Source: Flavobacteriales bacterium (GTDB taxonomy: Bacteria; Bacteroidota; Bacteroidia; Flavobacteriales; Flavobacteriaceae). From it: a DNA stretch of 64,000 bases. Each line of letters opens with the position of its first letter. Positions within the stretch are counted from its first letter, which is position 1. Shown piece by piece: positions 28,664 to 37,007 of the stretch. Where the stretch lies: NCBI GenBank assembly GCA_027067965.1, contig JAMOUV010000002.1, positions 143,022 through 207,021 of the forward strand, in the 5' to 3' direction. The notes under the pieces were generated by a model, which was given only the letters and a program-made list of their open reading frames with translations, was not told the origin of the DNA and made no database searches. The translations under genes and the position numbers were made by a program.

Positions 28664-29995
28664 TCACCAAGCCCTCGAAAACTTCACCCAATACTTCTTC
28701 AACGGATATAAAATAATGATGGAAGCGATAAAAAACGTCATCATCAACAAAATGGCGGCTTTCATAGAACCGGTGATCCATTCCAAATAGCCAAACGCAA
28801 ATGTGCCCAATACAATGGCTATTTTTTCAAATACATCGTAGAAACTGAAGTAGGTAGTATGCACACCCGGATCTTCGGGGAGCATTTTGGAATAGGTGGA
28901 ACGGGAAAGCGTTTGAATGGAGCCCATCACCAATCCTACCAATCCGCCCAGAAAATAGAACCAATATTCCACATTGGGATTGTTTTTATCCAAGAAATAA
29001 GCCAATACCGTAATGGCCGACCAAATCAACAAAACAATAATCAAAGCCGAAATATTACCTATTTTTTCGGATATTTTGGCAAAACTCATGGCCCCTACAA
29101 TACCTACCAATTGTACCAAAAGAATGGTTAAAATCAATTTGGATGCAGGCAATCCCAATTCCTTGCTTCCGAAAATGCCGGCCACATAAAAAATAGTCTG
29201 AGCCGCAAAACTATATAAGAAGAAAGCATAAAGAAACCGTCTTAAATATGGTTTATGGCGTATTTCCTTAAGAACTTGAAAAAGTTTTTGGTAACCTTTC
29301 AGAAGAATGGATTTCTTGAATGGCGTAGGTTTGTCATAAATATTGTCGGGCAAAACGGCAAAAGGAATTTGGGCGAATAACAACCACCAAATTCCCACGC
29401 TTAAAAAAGAAATCCTTGAAGGAAGCGTCGGATCCTTTATGCCATACCATTCGGGAAACATAATCATGCTCAAATTAAAAAGCATGAGTAACACAGACCC
29501 GATATATCCGAACGTAAAACCCAATGCACTGGCATAATCTTGCTTTTCCTTAGGAACAATTTCGGGCAAAAAGGCATTATAAAACACCAAACTCCCCCAA
29601 AAACCTATACTGGCCAAGACACTGAATATCAACCCGATATGAACCGTATCTCTGCCTTTGAAGAAAAAAAGCATCATGGTGGAAATGGCACCCAAATACG
29701 TAAAAAACTTCATAAATATTTTTTTGTTGCCCGTATAATCGGCAATGGAAGAGAGAATAGGGGACATAAGGGCCACAATTAAAAACGAGAATGCAAGGGC
29801 ATAGGAATACAATTCGGTATTAAGAAACTCATGTCCCAGGAAAATCAATTTGTCGTTTCCGTCCGGAGTTTTGGTGACTTTTTCATAAAAAATAGGAAAA
29901 ATCGCGGAACTAATAACCAATGCATAAGCGGAATTCGCCCAATCGAACATAGCCCAAGCATAAAGGGGCTTAATTTTTTTCTTCCATTTACTCAT
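28664..29995 (-). CDS. MFS transporter, UMF1 / Atg22-like
   Basis: The 443-residue integral membrane protein has about 12 hydrophobic segments. The family start is YAWAMFDWANSAYALVISSAIFPIFYEKV, and loops show SPILSSIADYTGNKKIFMKFF and LPEIVPKEKQDYASALGFTFGYIGS. Members of the UMF1/vacuole-effluxer-like family export unknown substrates. It is the last gene of the unit rmlB-rmlA-MFS with four-base overlaps, so it may take part in surface polysaccharide metabolism, though this is inference. Confidence 0.88.
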   Translation of the reverse strand: MSKWKKKIKPLYAWAMFDWANSAYALVISSAIFPIFYEKVTKTPDGNDKLIFLGHEFLNTELYSYALAFSFLIVALMSPILSSIADYTGNKKIFMKFFTYLGAISTMMLFFFKGRDTVHIGLIFSVLASIGFWGSLVFYNAFLPEIVPKEKQDYASALGFTFGYIGSVLLMLFNLSMIMFPEWYGIKDPTLPSRISFLSVGIWWLLFAQIPFAVLPDNIYDKPTPFKKSILLKGYQKLFQVLKEIRHKPYLRRFLYAFFLYSFAAQTIFYVAGIFGSKELGLPASKLILTILLVQLVGIVGAMSFAKISEKIGNISALIIVLLIWSAITVLAYFLDKNNPNVEYWFYFLGGLVGLVMGSIQTLSRSTYSKMLPEDPGVHTTYFSFYDVFEKIAIVLGTFAFGYLEWITGSMKAAILLMMTFFIASIIILYPLKKYWVKFSRAW

Positions 29996-30864
29996 TCAAT
30001 CAATTTTTTTAAATAAGCGGCATATTCGTTTTCGCCATAACTTTCGATTATTTTTTCCAACCGGGCCGTGTCAATCCATCCGTTGCGCCATGCAATTTCT
30101 TCAGGGCAACTGATTTTTAAGCCGGTACGCTTCTCTATTACTTTTACAAATTCCGATGCTTCGTTCAACGCTTCGTGCGTACCCGTGTCTAACCATGCAT
30201 AACCACGCCCTAGAAAATTGACTTTTAGCCGTTCTTCTTCTAGAAACATCTTGTTTACATCTGTAATCTCCAATTCGCCTCGCCACGAAGGTTTAACTTT
30301 TTTGGCTTTTTCCACCACATCGGGCGGATAGAAATAAAGACCGGTAATAGCAAAATTACTTTTGGGATTTTGGGGTTTTTCTTCCAAACCGGTCACCATT
30401 CCGTTTTTATCAAAATTAATGATGCCGTAGCGTTGTGGTTCATTGACATAATATCCGAATATGACCGCTTTATTCTCCTGTTCAACCGTATTTTTGGCAT
30501 TACGTAATTTACGAGTCAAATTACCTCCGAAAAAAATATTATCACCCAAAACCATACTAACCGGTTGATTATTAATAAATTTTTCGCCTATTAAAAATGC
30601 TTGTGCCAATCCGTCCGGTGAGGGTTGCTCGGCATATTGTAGCGACAAACCTAAATGGGATCCGTCATCGAAAAGTTCTTTGAATTTCGGTAAATCCGAA
30701 GGGGTGGAAATGATAAGAATATCACGTATGCCGGCAAGCATCAGAACGGATAACGGATAGAAAATCATCGGCTTATCATAAACGGGCAATAATTGTTTGG
30801 AAACTACTTTTGTTAAAGGATACAAACGGGTTCCGGCACCGCCGGCTAAGATAATTCCTTTCAT
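29992..30864 (-). CDS. rmlA: glucose-1-phosphate thymidylyltransferase
   Basis: The 290-residue enzyme makes dTDP-glucose, the first step toward dTDP-rhamnose. It shows MKGIILAGGAGTRLYPLTKVVSKQLLPVYDKPMIFYPLS at the start, the metal-binding LGDNIFFGG and the tail motif GYAWLDTGTHEALNEAS. Length is normal. It overlaps rmlB upstream and the MFS gene downstream by four bases each. rmlC and rmlD are not in the window. Confidence 0.96.
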   Translation of the reverse strand: MKGIILAGGAGTRLYPLTKVVSKQLLPVYDKPMIFYPLSVLMLAGIRDILIISTPSDLPKFKELFDDGSHLGLSLQYAEQPSPDGLAQAFLIGEKFINNQPVSMVLGDNIFFGGNLTRKLRNAKNTVEQENKAVIFGYYVNEPQRYGIINFDKNGMVTGLEEKPQNPKSNFAITGLYFYPPDVVEKAKKVKPSWRGELEITDVNKMFLEEERLKVNFLGRGYAWLDTGTHEALNEASEFVKVIEKRTGLKISCPEEIAWRNGWIDTARLEKIIESYGENEYAAYLKKLIE

Positions 30865-31931
30865 AAACCTCGGTTTTTATACATTTTATCATAATAATTC
30901 CGGTACGCGCCGGATGTAACCTGTTTTAACCAATCCTGACGATCCAAATACCATTGAACGGTTTTTCTTATACCTTCGTCAAAACGGACGGCGGGTTGCC
31001 AACCTAATTCGGTTTTAATTTTGTTTATATCAATGGCATAGCGCCAATCATGGCCGGCACGATCCTTTACAAAACGGATAAGTTTTTTTGAAATCCCGAT
31101 AGGGGAGCGGCCGAGAAATTCGTCCGTCACTTCACATAATTTTTCGACCACTTCAATATTTTTCAATTCATTATTTCCGCCTATATTATAAGTTTCGCCG
31201 TTTCGGCCTTGATGCATGATCAAATCAATTGCCCGCACATGATCTTCGACGTATAACCAATCCCTGACGTTTTCGCCTCGACCATATACCGGAATAGGTT
31301 TGTTATGAATTATATTGTTGATAGTCAACGGTATAAGTTTTTCAGGAAATTGGTATGGTCCGTAGTTATTCGAGCAATTGGAAATAATAACCGGGAGGCC
31401 GTAAGTATGGTAATAAGCGCGAACAAAATGGTCGGAAGCGGCCTTGGAAGCAGAGTAGGGGCTATGCGGGTCGTAGCATGTTTTTTCGGTGAATTTGCCG
31501 GTATCACCCAACGATCCGTACACCTCGTCGGTAGAAATATGGTAAAATAATTTGCCTTCGGTGTTCGGCCAATATTTTCGGGCTACATTAAGTAAATTTA
31601 CCGTTCCCGTTACATTGGTGTGCACAAAATCATCGGGGCTGTCGATAGAGCGATCCACATGCGATTCGGCTGCCAAATGCAAGACCGTATCGAAATCATA
31701 TTGACCGAAAAGCTTGTCCAACAAGGATTTATCGAGAATATCACCTTTTACAAAACGGTAATTAGGGGCATTTTCCACATCCCGCAAGTTGATTAAATTT
31801 CCGGCATAGGTCAATTTGTCGAGATTCACAATGAGATAATCGGGGTATTTTTTTACAAAATAATTAACCAAATTGGAACCGATAAAGCCGGCTCCGCCCG
31901 TAACTAAAATTTTTTTCTCGAATGAATCCAA
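30861..31931 (-). CDS. rmlB: dTDP-glucose 4,6-dehydratase
   Basis: The 356-residue short-chain dehydrogenase converts dTDP-glucose to the 4-keto-6-deoxy sugar. It has the NAD motif ILVTGGAGFIGSNLVNYF at residues 9-26, HLAAESHVDRSIDSP, the catalytic TDEVYG and YSASKAASDHFVRAYYHTYGLP with the YxxxK pair, and NNYGPYQFPEKLIP. It is the first gene of the rmlB-rmlA-MFS unit. Confidence 0.96.
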   Translation of the reverse strand: MDSFEKKILVTGGAGFIGSNLVNYFVKKYPDYLIVNLDKLTYAGNLINLRDVENAPNYRFVKGDILDKSLLDKLFGQYDFDTVLHLAAESHVDRSIDSPDDFVHTNVTGTVNLLNVARKYWPNTEGKLFYHISTDEVYGSLGDTGKFTEKTCYDPHSPYSASKAASDHFVRAYYHTYGLPVIISNCSNNYGPYQFPEKLIPLTINNIIHNKPIPVYGRGENVRDWLYVEDHVRAIDLIMHQGRNGETYNIGGNNELKNIEVVEKLCEVTDEFLGRSPIGISKKLIRFVKDRAGHDWRYAIDINKIKTELGWQPAVRFDEGIRKTVQWYLDRQDWLKQVTSGAYRNYYDKMYKNRGL

Positions 31932-32023
31932 GATAAATAAATTTTTGTTTATGCAAGATAAGAATTTACACGGATTTGGAGTTTATATTCAAATTTCACC
32001 GGAAAATTTTAGTATTTATTTTG

Positions 32024-32031
32024 TAAATTTG
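32024..32031 (+). promoter_or_regulatory. -7 element of the antitoxin gene
   Basis: TAAATTTG lies five bases before the ATG at 32037. The transcript would begin at or next to the start codon, so it may be leaderless. The upstream in-frame GTG at 32031 lies inside the element and is not the likely start. Confidence 0.5.
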
Positions 32032-32036
32032 TGTAT

Positions 32037-32345
32037 ATGAAGGAGAAAAACAACTTTATCGACCGGTTGCCGGACCGTTTGTTTTGGGATGTGGACCGTT
32101 CAAAACTGGACCCTGAACAACATAGCCGTTGGTTAATAGAGCGCATTTTGATGTGGGGTAGTTTGGATGATTTCAAGCATTTATTGGCTTATTACGGCTG
32201 GGATGAAATCGTAAAGGTTGCCAAAAAATCCCGTCAAATCGATTGCAAAACAGCTTCCTTTGTTGCCCATATGACCGGAACACCTAAAGATGAATTTTTA
32301 TGTTATTCTACAAAACAGTCGAACCGGAAGCTTTGGTTTTATTAA
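32037..32345 (+). CDS. DUF6922-type antitoxin of an AbiEii toxin pair
   Basis: The 102-residue protein matches the small DUF6922 family: LPDRLFWDVDRSKLDPEQHSRWLIERILMWGSLDDFKHLLAYYG, then KTASFVAHMTGTPKDEFLCYSTKQSNRKLWFY. Genes of this family typically precede AbiEii/AbiGii nucleotidyltransferase toxins and are thought to act as their antitoxins. Here the toxin-like frame overlaps it by 46 bases but is truncated. The antitoxin frame is intact, with no frameshift. The family call rests on recalled similarity. Confidence 0.75.
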   Translation: MKEKNNFIDRLPDRLFWDVDRSKLDPEQHSRWLIERILMWGSLDDFKHLLAYYGWDEIVKVAKKSRQIDCKTASFVAHMTGTPKDEFLCYSTKQSNRKLWFY

Positions 32346-32479
32346 GAGCCATTCAACAAAAACCGGTTTTCCGAAATCTTCGCTTGGTAGGGGGAACGGC
32401 TTATGCATATTTTTATAAAGCAAATGAAAAAGAAGAAGATATTGACGTATTTCTCCGCATCCTATTTAACATAATATAA
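32300..32479 (+). pseudogene. truncated AbiEii/AbiGii nucleotidyltransferase toxin
   Basis: The 59-codon frame encodes the start of the toxin: MLFYKTVEPEALVLLRAI, then the nucleotidyltransferase motif RLVGGTAYAYFYK and a DIDVF that corresponds to the catalytic D-x-D of DUF1814 proteins. It then ends after nine codons of unrelated sequence, whereas intact members have about 200 residues or more. The rest of the domain is not seen in the following 80 bases, so a deletion has probably removed it. The product is very unlikely to be active. Confidence 0.75.
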
Positions 32480-32559
32480 ATTATGTAACATTTCGGCTTG
32501 TTTTTTAATACTTATTGTTTTACTACAAAATCCTTATATTTACATGATGATTAAAACCC

Positions 32560-33654
32560 ATGAATAAATTTTCCTATTCAAACGAAATTGCCAAAGGAAT
32601 CCTCAAAGCCGTATTCTCTTTGCTGGCCTTGGCGGTTTTGGTTTGGTTTCTAATAAAAATTGCGCCGGTTATTACTTATTTAGTCATTTCATTTATTGTC
32701 GTCATTCTCGGCCAACCTATAAAAGATTTTCTCATCGAAAAATTAAAATTTTCGAATTTCATGGCTACATTAACGGTCATCCTTTTGTTCCTTATATTGT
32801 TGATTGCGCTCTTTACCATGTTTATTCCCTTAATTTTACAACAAAGTCAAAATTTATCCGTATTGAATACCGATACTTTTCAGGAAAAAATATCCGATGC
32901 GCTGGACTATATAAATGAATACCTTAAGTCGCATGGTATCAATTGGTTGGATAATTTTTCCATCATGGATCTTATCAAAGAAATCAATTTGTCATACATT
33001 ACCGGCTTCGTTCAAAATACGGTTTCGTTACTGGGCAATCTGTTCATCGGTCTTTTTTCCGTGGTATTTATTTCATTTTTCTTACTCAAAGACAAAAGTT
33101 TGACTTCCCACACGGTTTTTTCCTTTATTCCCGAAGCCGAACGCGGACGTTATAAAAAAGTTGTGGATAATATTAAAACACTGTTAGCCAGATACTTAAG
33201 CGGTTTAATGCTGCAGATTTTCATCCTATTTATGATTTATAATATTACTTTGCATTTATTGGGCATTCCCAATGCGACGATTATTGCTTTTCTTTCCGCC
33301 CTACTCAATTTGATTCCTTATGTTGGGCCGCTTATAGGAGTTATTTTAATGGTTACGCTCAGTATCACCGCCCAGTTGGATACCATGAATACAGATTTGA
33401 TGTTCCGCAATGTAAAATATATTTTAATCATGTACGCCATCGCGCAATTGATTGACAATTATTGGACCCAACCCTTTATCTATTCCCGCTCGGTAAAATC
33501 TCATCCATTGGAAATTTTTCTCGTAATCCTGATTGCCGCCAATCTTTTCGGCGTTTTAGGTATGATTGTCGCCATACCGGTTTATACCATTTTAAAAATC
33601 CTAGTGAAAGAATTTTATAGTGAATATCGCCGATATTTCGTATTATGGAAATAA
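32560..33654 (+). CDS. AI-2E family transporter (PerM/YhhT-like)
   Basis: The 364-residue membrane protein has about eight hydrophobic segments. Conserved family stretches are ISFIVVILGQPIKDFLIEKL near the start, the amphipathic middle part, and ALLNLIPYVGPLIGVILM and the C-terminal IYSRSVKSHPLEIFLVILIAANLFGVLGMIVAIPVYTILK. The family exports autoinducer-2 or other small molecules, or acts as an ion antiporter; the substrate is not deducible. It stands alone, convergent with the GT39 gene. Confidence 0.88.
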   Translation: MNKFSYSNEIAKGILKAVFSLLALAVLVWFLIKIAPVITYLVISFIVVILGQPIKDFLIEKLKFSNFMATLTVILLFLILLIALFTMFIPLILQQSQNLSVLNTDTFQEKISDALDYINEYLKSHGINWLDNFSIMDLIKEINLSYITGFVQNTVSLLGNLFIGLFSVVFISFFLLKDKSLTSHTVFSFIPEAERGRYKKVVDNIKTLLARYLSGLMLQIFILFMIYNITLHLLGIPNATIIAFLSALLNLIPYVGPLIGVILMVTLSITAQLDTMNTDLMFRNVKYILIMYAIAQLIDNYWTQPFIYSRSVKSHPLEIFLVILIAANLFGVLGMIVAIPVYTILKILVKEFYSEYRRYFVLWK

Positions 33655-33662
33655 AAAAATAC

Positions 33663-35300
33663 TCACTCCCCTACTTTGATATGGTAAAATTTTGAATAAC
33701 CGCTCACAAAATATTTTTCAGGAGAAATTCCGGGTGTTAATGCTGATGCAGGCATAAATTTCATGATTTGCTTGCTTTGGGCTTCTATGACGGAATCTTC
33801 AACTGGATGAAGCGGAATATGAATAAATTTCTTAGCGTTTTTTGTCGTAAGATAAAGAGTCAAATGGTCTTTATCATTTAGAATTAACGAATGTTTGTGC
33901 GGGTTATTTATTTCCATGCTTATCGTATCGGATTGGAGCAATTTATCTTTATTTAATATCTTTATTTTCAACCGGTTAAAAACCTGAAAATGATCGGAAT
34001 AGGCATATAAAATCGTATCCTTCCCTACTCTTTTTACTTGATAAAAATCCGACGGCCAAATGCCTATGAATATGACATCCTTATTGTGAAAATTGTCATA
34101 ATCCCATAAATCATATTGATTTTTCCGGTAGTAAATATTATTTAAAGAAAAAGCACTGTCTCCGGTATAAAAAGTATGCTTGGCCGCACGTTGATAAGAA
34201 TTAATAAATATAATCTTTCGTTGATTTGCCAAATTTTTAATTGTATCAAAATACATCGCTTTTTCCCGGTGAAATTCGGTATTTAAATCCAATGGAAGTA
34301 CAAGCAAAATCCGTAGCAAAAGTATAATTCCAATGCTTATTATTAGCCATTTTAAATAGCCATTTATTCGTCCTTCTTCGGATGAAAAATAAAAGTATAA
34401 ATAAATGACAAATGGAATCCCGGCTATTGCAATCCAATGGGCTTGGACCCATGCCTTAAAGGCATAAAATATAAAAAACAAAACAATCAATAGAAATAAT
34501 TTCGCATAAAAACCCGGTACTTTTTCCTTAATTGAATACCGGAAAAGAGATTTTAGAAATAGATATAACAAAACCGGATTGATTATCAACAACATACCCG
34601 AAAAACTCATTTTTAATTTTTCTATAAGGGATAGCGGGACAAAATCTCTTTCAATCAAATGGAAACGAAGGGAAATGAAATCATGCTGCCATTGCCAATA
34701 AATATGTGGGACATAGAGCAATAATGCGAACAATAATGCCATATAAAGTCGTGACTTTTTCCATAAGCGTGGAGACAATAATAACGAAAATAAAATAAGA
34801 AGCCCGCCATGGTATTTGGAATACATCACCAAAGCCATGGACAGTCCCAATAAAAAAGTATTTTTCCAAGATGCTTCTTGTTTAAAACGATCCAAAATCA
34901 ATAAATATAACGTTCCGAAAAATAATAAAGGCACATCTGGAGTTGCTATAAAACCGTATATATGAAAAATGGGAATACTCAGGACAATTAAAATAAGAAG
35001 TATAAAATTAACCTCGATTTGCTTCCGTAATAAGATTTTTCTGAATAACAATAAGATGAGTATGGAAAATAAAACCGGAAAAATTCGAACTGCAAGTTTA
35101 CCATCAAAAATCAAGTCCCCCACCCCAATGAGCCATCCAATCATGGGCGGATGATCGAAATACCCCCAATCGGGGTTTTGTGCATACATAAAATAATAGG
35201 CCTCGTCATGAGCAATCGGTGTCCATAAGGCCTGCAAGAAATTAACTAGAAAAACCAATAAGAGAAGATATGCGGTATTGACTTTCTTCAACAAATTCAT
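33663..35300 (-). CDS. GT39 / ArnT-like membrane glycosyltransferase
   Basis: The 545-residue protein has a dozen membrane segments. The GT39/PMT hallmark is HDEAYYFMYAQNPDWGYFDHPPMIGWLI near residues 32-59: an acidic pair before the first periplasmic loop followed by DHPP. Such enzymes transfer sugars from polyprenyl-phosphate carriers to lipids or proteins on the periplasmic side. The C-terminal ~180 residues form a soluble domain. The frame is open to 35357, but the ATG at 35300 directly follows a -7 element and is preferred. Confidence 0.88.
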   Translation of the reverse strand: MNLLKKVNTAYLLLLVFLVNFLQALWTPIAHDEAYYFMYAQNPDWGYFDHPPMIGWLIGVGDLIFDGKLAVRIFPVLFSILILLLFRKILLRKQIEVNFILLILIVLSIPIFHIYGFIATPDVPLLFFGTLYLLILDRFKQEASWKNTFLLGLSMALVMYSKYHGGLLILFSLLLSPRLWKKSRLYMALLFALLLYVPHIYWQWQHDFISLRFHLIERDFVPLSLIEKLKMSFSGMLLIINPVLLYLFLKSLFRYSIKEKVPGFYAKLFLLIVLFFIFYAFKAWVQAHWIAIAGIPFVIYLYFYFSSEEGRINGYLKWLIISIGIILLLRILLVLPLDLNTEFHREKAMYFDTIKNLANQRKIIFINSYQRAAKHTFYTGDSAFSLNNIYYRKNQYDLWDYDNFHNKDVIFIGIWPSDFYQVKRVGKDTILYAYSDHFQVFNRLKIKILNKDKLLQSDTISMEINNPHKHSLILNDKDHLTLYLTTKNAKKFIHIPLHPVEDSVIEAQSKQIMKFMPASALTPGISPEKYFVSGYSKFYHIKVGE

Positions 35301-35304
35301 GTTC

Positions 35305-35312
35305 CAAAGATA
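35305..35312 (-). promoter_or_regulatory. -7 element directly in front of the GT39 start
   Basis: On the minus strand TATCTTTG is separated by only GAAC from the ATG at 35300. This points to a leaderless or nearly leaderless transcript and supports the shorter start. Confidence 0.55.
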
Positions 35313-35497
35313 AAAGGATTTTTCAGTAAAAAAGAAATTAAATGTATAAATCTTCAAACAGATTTTTTTCTTAACATTTCGATTATTTCATATTAGAATG
35401 CTCATTATCAACGGATTGCAGGGAAATATTCAATTATATTGCTTGACAAAACAGATCGTATTTATTATATTTATATATAATTAAAAAATAAAAAACT

Positions 35498-36013
35498 ATG
35501 AAAAAAATTGTTTTTTACCTCATTCTGTCTTCGTTCGTAATGCTTTCCTGCAAACGGCCCAATCCGCCCGTTACGGATGATACGGGACATGTCAAACTGT
35601 ACATCGACAATCAATTGATTTTCGACAAGGATGTGGAGGACATGCACTATGCGGAGCTATATAAAACGGTAACATTCCGATACGCCGAAACGCCTTCAGC
35701 CGCTCTTGCCGGCGGTATTTCCAATGTGCCGGATGTACATTCATCCAATGCCATCCTGTCGGGTACACCCAATGACATTATCTATGCTTGCGATACCACT
35801 TCCTTGTGCTGCGTACAGGTTCATAGCGATACGGGTGAATTTACGGCTCCCGACGGACATCCGATCAGACATTTATTTGGCAACGGCGGAACCGTAACCC
35901 GCCCGGCGAAAAACAAGGTAGTCGCCGAAGGCGGATGCTACGAAATCACCGATCCCGTGAATCCCGCTACCTATACTTTCCGCTTGGAAATAACCACTGA
36001 TGCCTTGCCGTAA
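35498..36013 (+). CDS. putative lipoprotein, unknown function
   Basis: The 171-residue protein starts with a lipoprotein signal (FVMLSCKR, Cys at residue 18). The mature part has about 150 residues, several cysteines (CDTTSLCC, EGGCYEI) and a beta-rich composition ending TYTFRLEITTDALP. No family is recognised. It is a single-gene unit with its own downstream terminator, on the plus strand between two minus-strand genes. Confidence 0.75.
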   Translation: MKKIVFYLILSSFVMLSCKRPNPPVTDDTGHVKLYIDNQLIFDKDVEDMHYAELYKTVTFRYAETPSAALAGGISNVPDVHSSNAILSGTPNDIIYACDTTSLCCVQVHSDTGEFTAPDGHPIRHLFGNGGTVTRPAKNKVVAEGGCYEITDPVNPATYTFRLEITTDALP

Positions 36014-36030
36014 AACATCTGGAAAGATAG

Positions 36031-36063
36031 AAAAACCAAGCCCGGTCATAGCCGGGTTTTTCT
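36031..36063 (+). terminator. terminator after the lipoprotein gene
   Basis: CCCGG pairs with CCGGG around TCATAG, preceded by AAAAACC and followed by TTTTTC. It lies about 18 bases after the stop codon. Confidence 0.75.
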
Positions 36064-36184
36064 TTATCTGGAAAAAATATAAAGAATGCTCAATTCCCGA
36101 AAGGCAGTTTAAAATGCCTTCCCGACGGTTCTATTTCTTTAATAATCTTCATTTCGTTGAAATAAAAAAAAAAAAAACGAAAAA

Positions 36185-36874
36185 TTATTTTACCATTTTT
36201 AATTTTATAATAAAATCTTCCTCTTCCAATGAAATGCTTGAAAACGAAACCGTTAAGCGGGACAAAATGCTTTCTATTTCTTTTTTGGTAATGGAAGAAT
36301 GCGCCCTTACGACATATAAAAAATAAGGTCCCCAAAACCACCCGTATTTCCTAATAAAATTCCGTTTAATATCTTTCGGTAACTCGCCGTTTATATCATA
36401 AATAAATGCTTTTCCTCCTTTTTTTAAAACACGGTAAATTTCTTCAAACGCTTTTTCCGCGCGGTGCCAATGATGCAAGCTGGCCGTACTTATCACGGCA
36501 TCAAAAGTTTCGTTTGGGAAAGGCAAATCGTATGCGCTGGCCACCTTAAAATCCACGCGCTCTTCCACTCCCGCTTTACGGGCGTTTTTCCGGGCAATTT
36601 TTATCATGGCAGGCGATAAGTCTATACCCGTAAGTTTAAGCGCTTCATTCCGTTGGGCAAGCATAACGGGTAAATAACCCGGTCCCGTTCCAACGTCCAA
36701 AATATTTCCCGAAGAGATTTCATTTAAAATCTCATCGGCAACTTTTCCGTAAAAATCGCGCATAATCGCACTATGCGCAGCAACTTTATTGTAAAAATAC
36801 GCACCCGGCGCCGGAATTTTTTCGATTTGAAACAAATGAAGGAGTTTTTTTAACATTTCCGGTGGTTTAGGCAA
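36185..36874 (-). CDS. class I SAM-dependent methyltransferase
   Basis: The 229-residue protein has the UbiE-like Methyltransf_11 motifs: ILDVGTGPGYLPVMLAQR (SAM loop, about residues 58-75), LTGIDLSPAMIKIARKNA, VASAYDLPFPNETFDAVISTASLHHWHRAEKAFEEIYRVLKKGGKAFIYD. The substrate is unknown. The N-terminal helix region (GAYFYNKVAAHSAIMRDFYGKVADEIL) resembles small methyltransferases not tied to quinone synthesis. Confidence 0.88.
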   Translation of the reverse strand: MPKPPEMLKKLLHLFQIEKIPAPGAYFYNKVAAHSAIMRDFYGKVADEILNEISSGNILDVGTGPGYLPVMLAQRNEALKLTGIDLSPAMIKIARKNARKAGVEERVDFKVASAYDLPFPNETFDAVISTASLHHWHRAEKAFEEIYRVLKKGGKAFIYDINGELPKDIKRNFIRKYGWFWGPYFLYVVRAHSSITKKEIESILSRLTVSFSSISLEEEDFIIKLKMVK

Positions 36875-36960
36875 CTTAAAAGTCGTAATACTTCAAAGTT
36901 AAATTTTTTTAGGGAAATGGGGAAAATTCTGTTAAGCCGGAAATCAAATGCACAATTTCA

Positions 36961-36981
36961 TCCCGATAATAAATATCGGGA
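36961..36981. terminator. hairpin downstream of the respiratory operon
   Basis: TCCCGATA and TATCGGGA form an 8-bp stem around ATAAA, 27 bases beyond the last operon gene on the minus strand. There is no T-run on that strand. It could be a weak terminator or 3' end-protecting stem. Such CCCGATA/TATCGGG hairpins also occur as dispersed repeats in this phylum. Confidence 0.5.
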
Positions 36982-37007
36982 CAAGCTCAACGATTTATCA
37001 ATAATCA

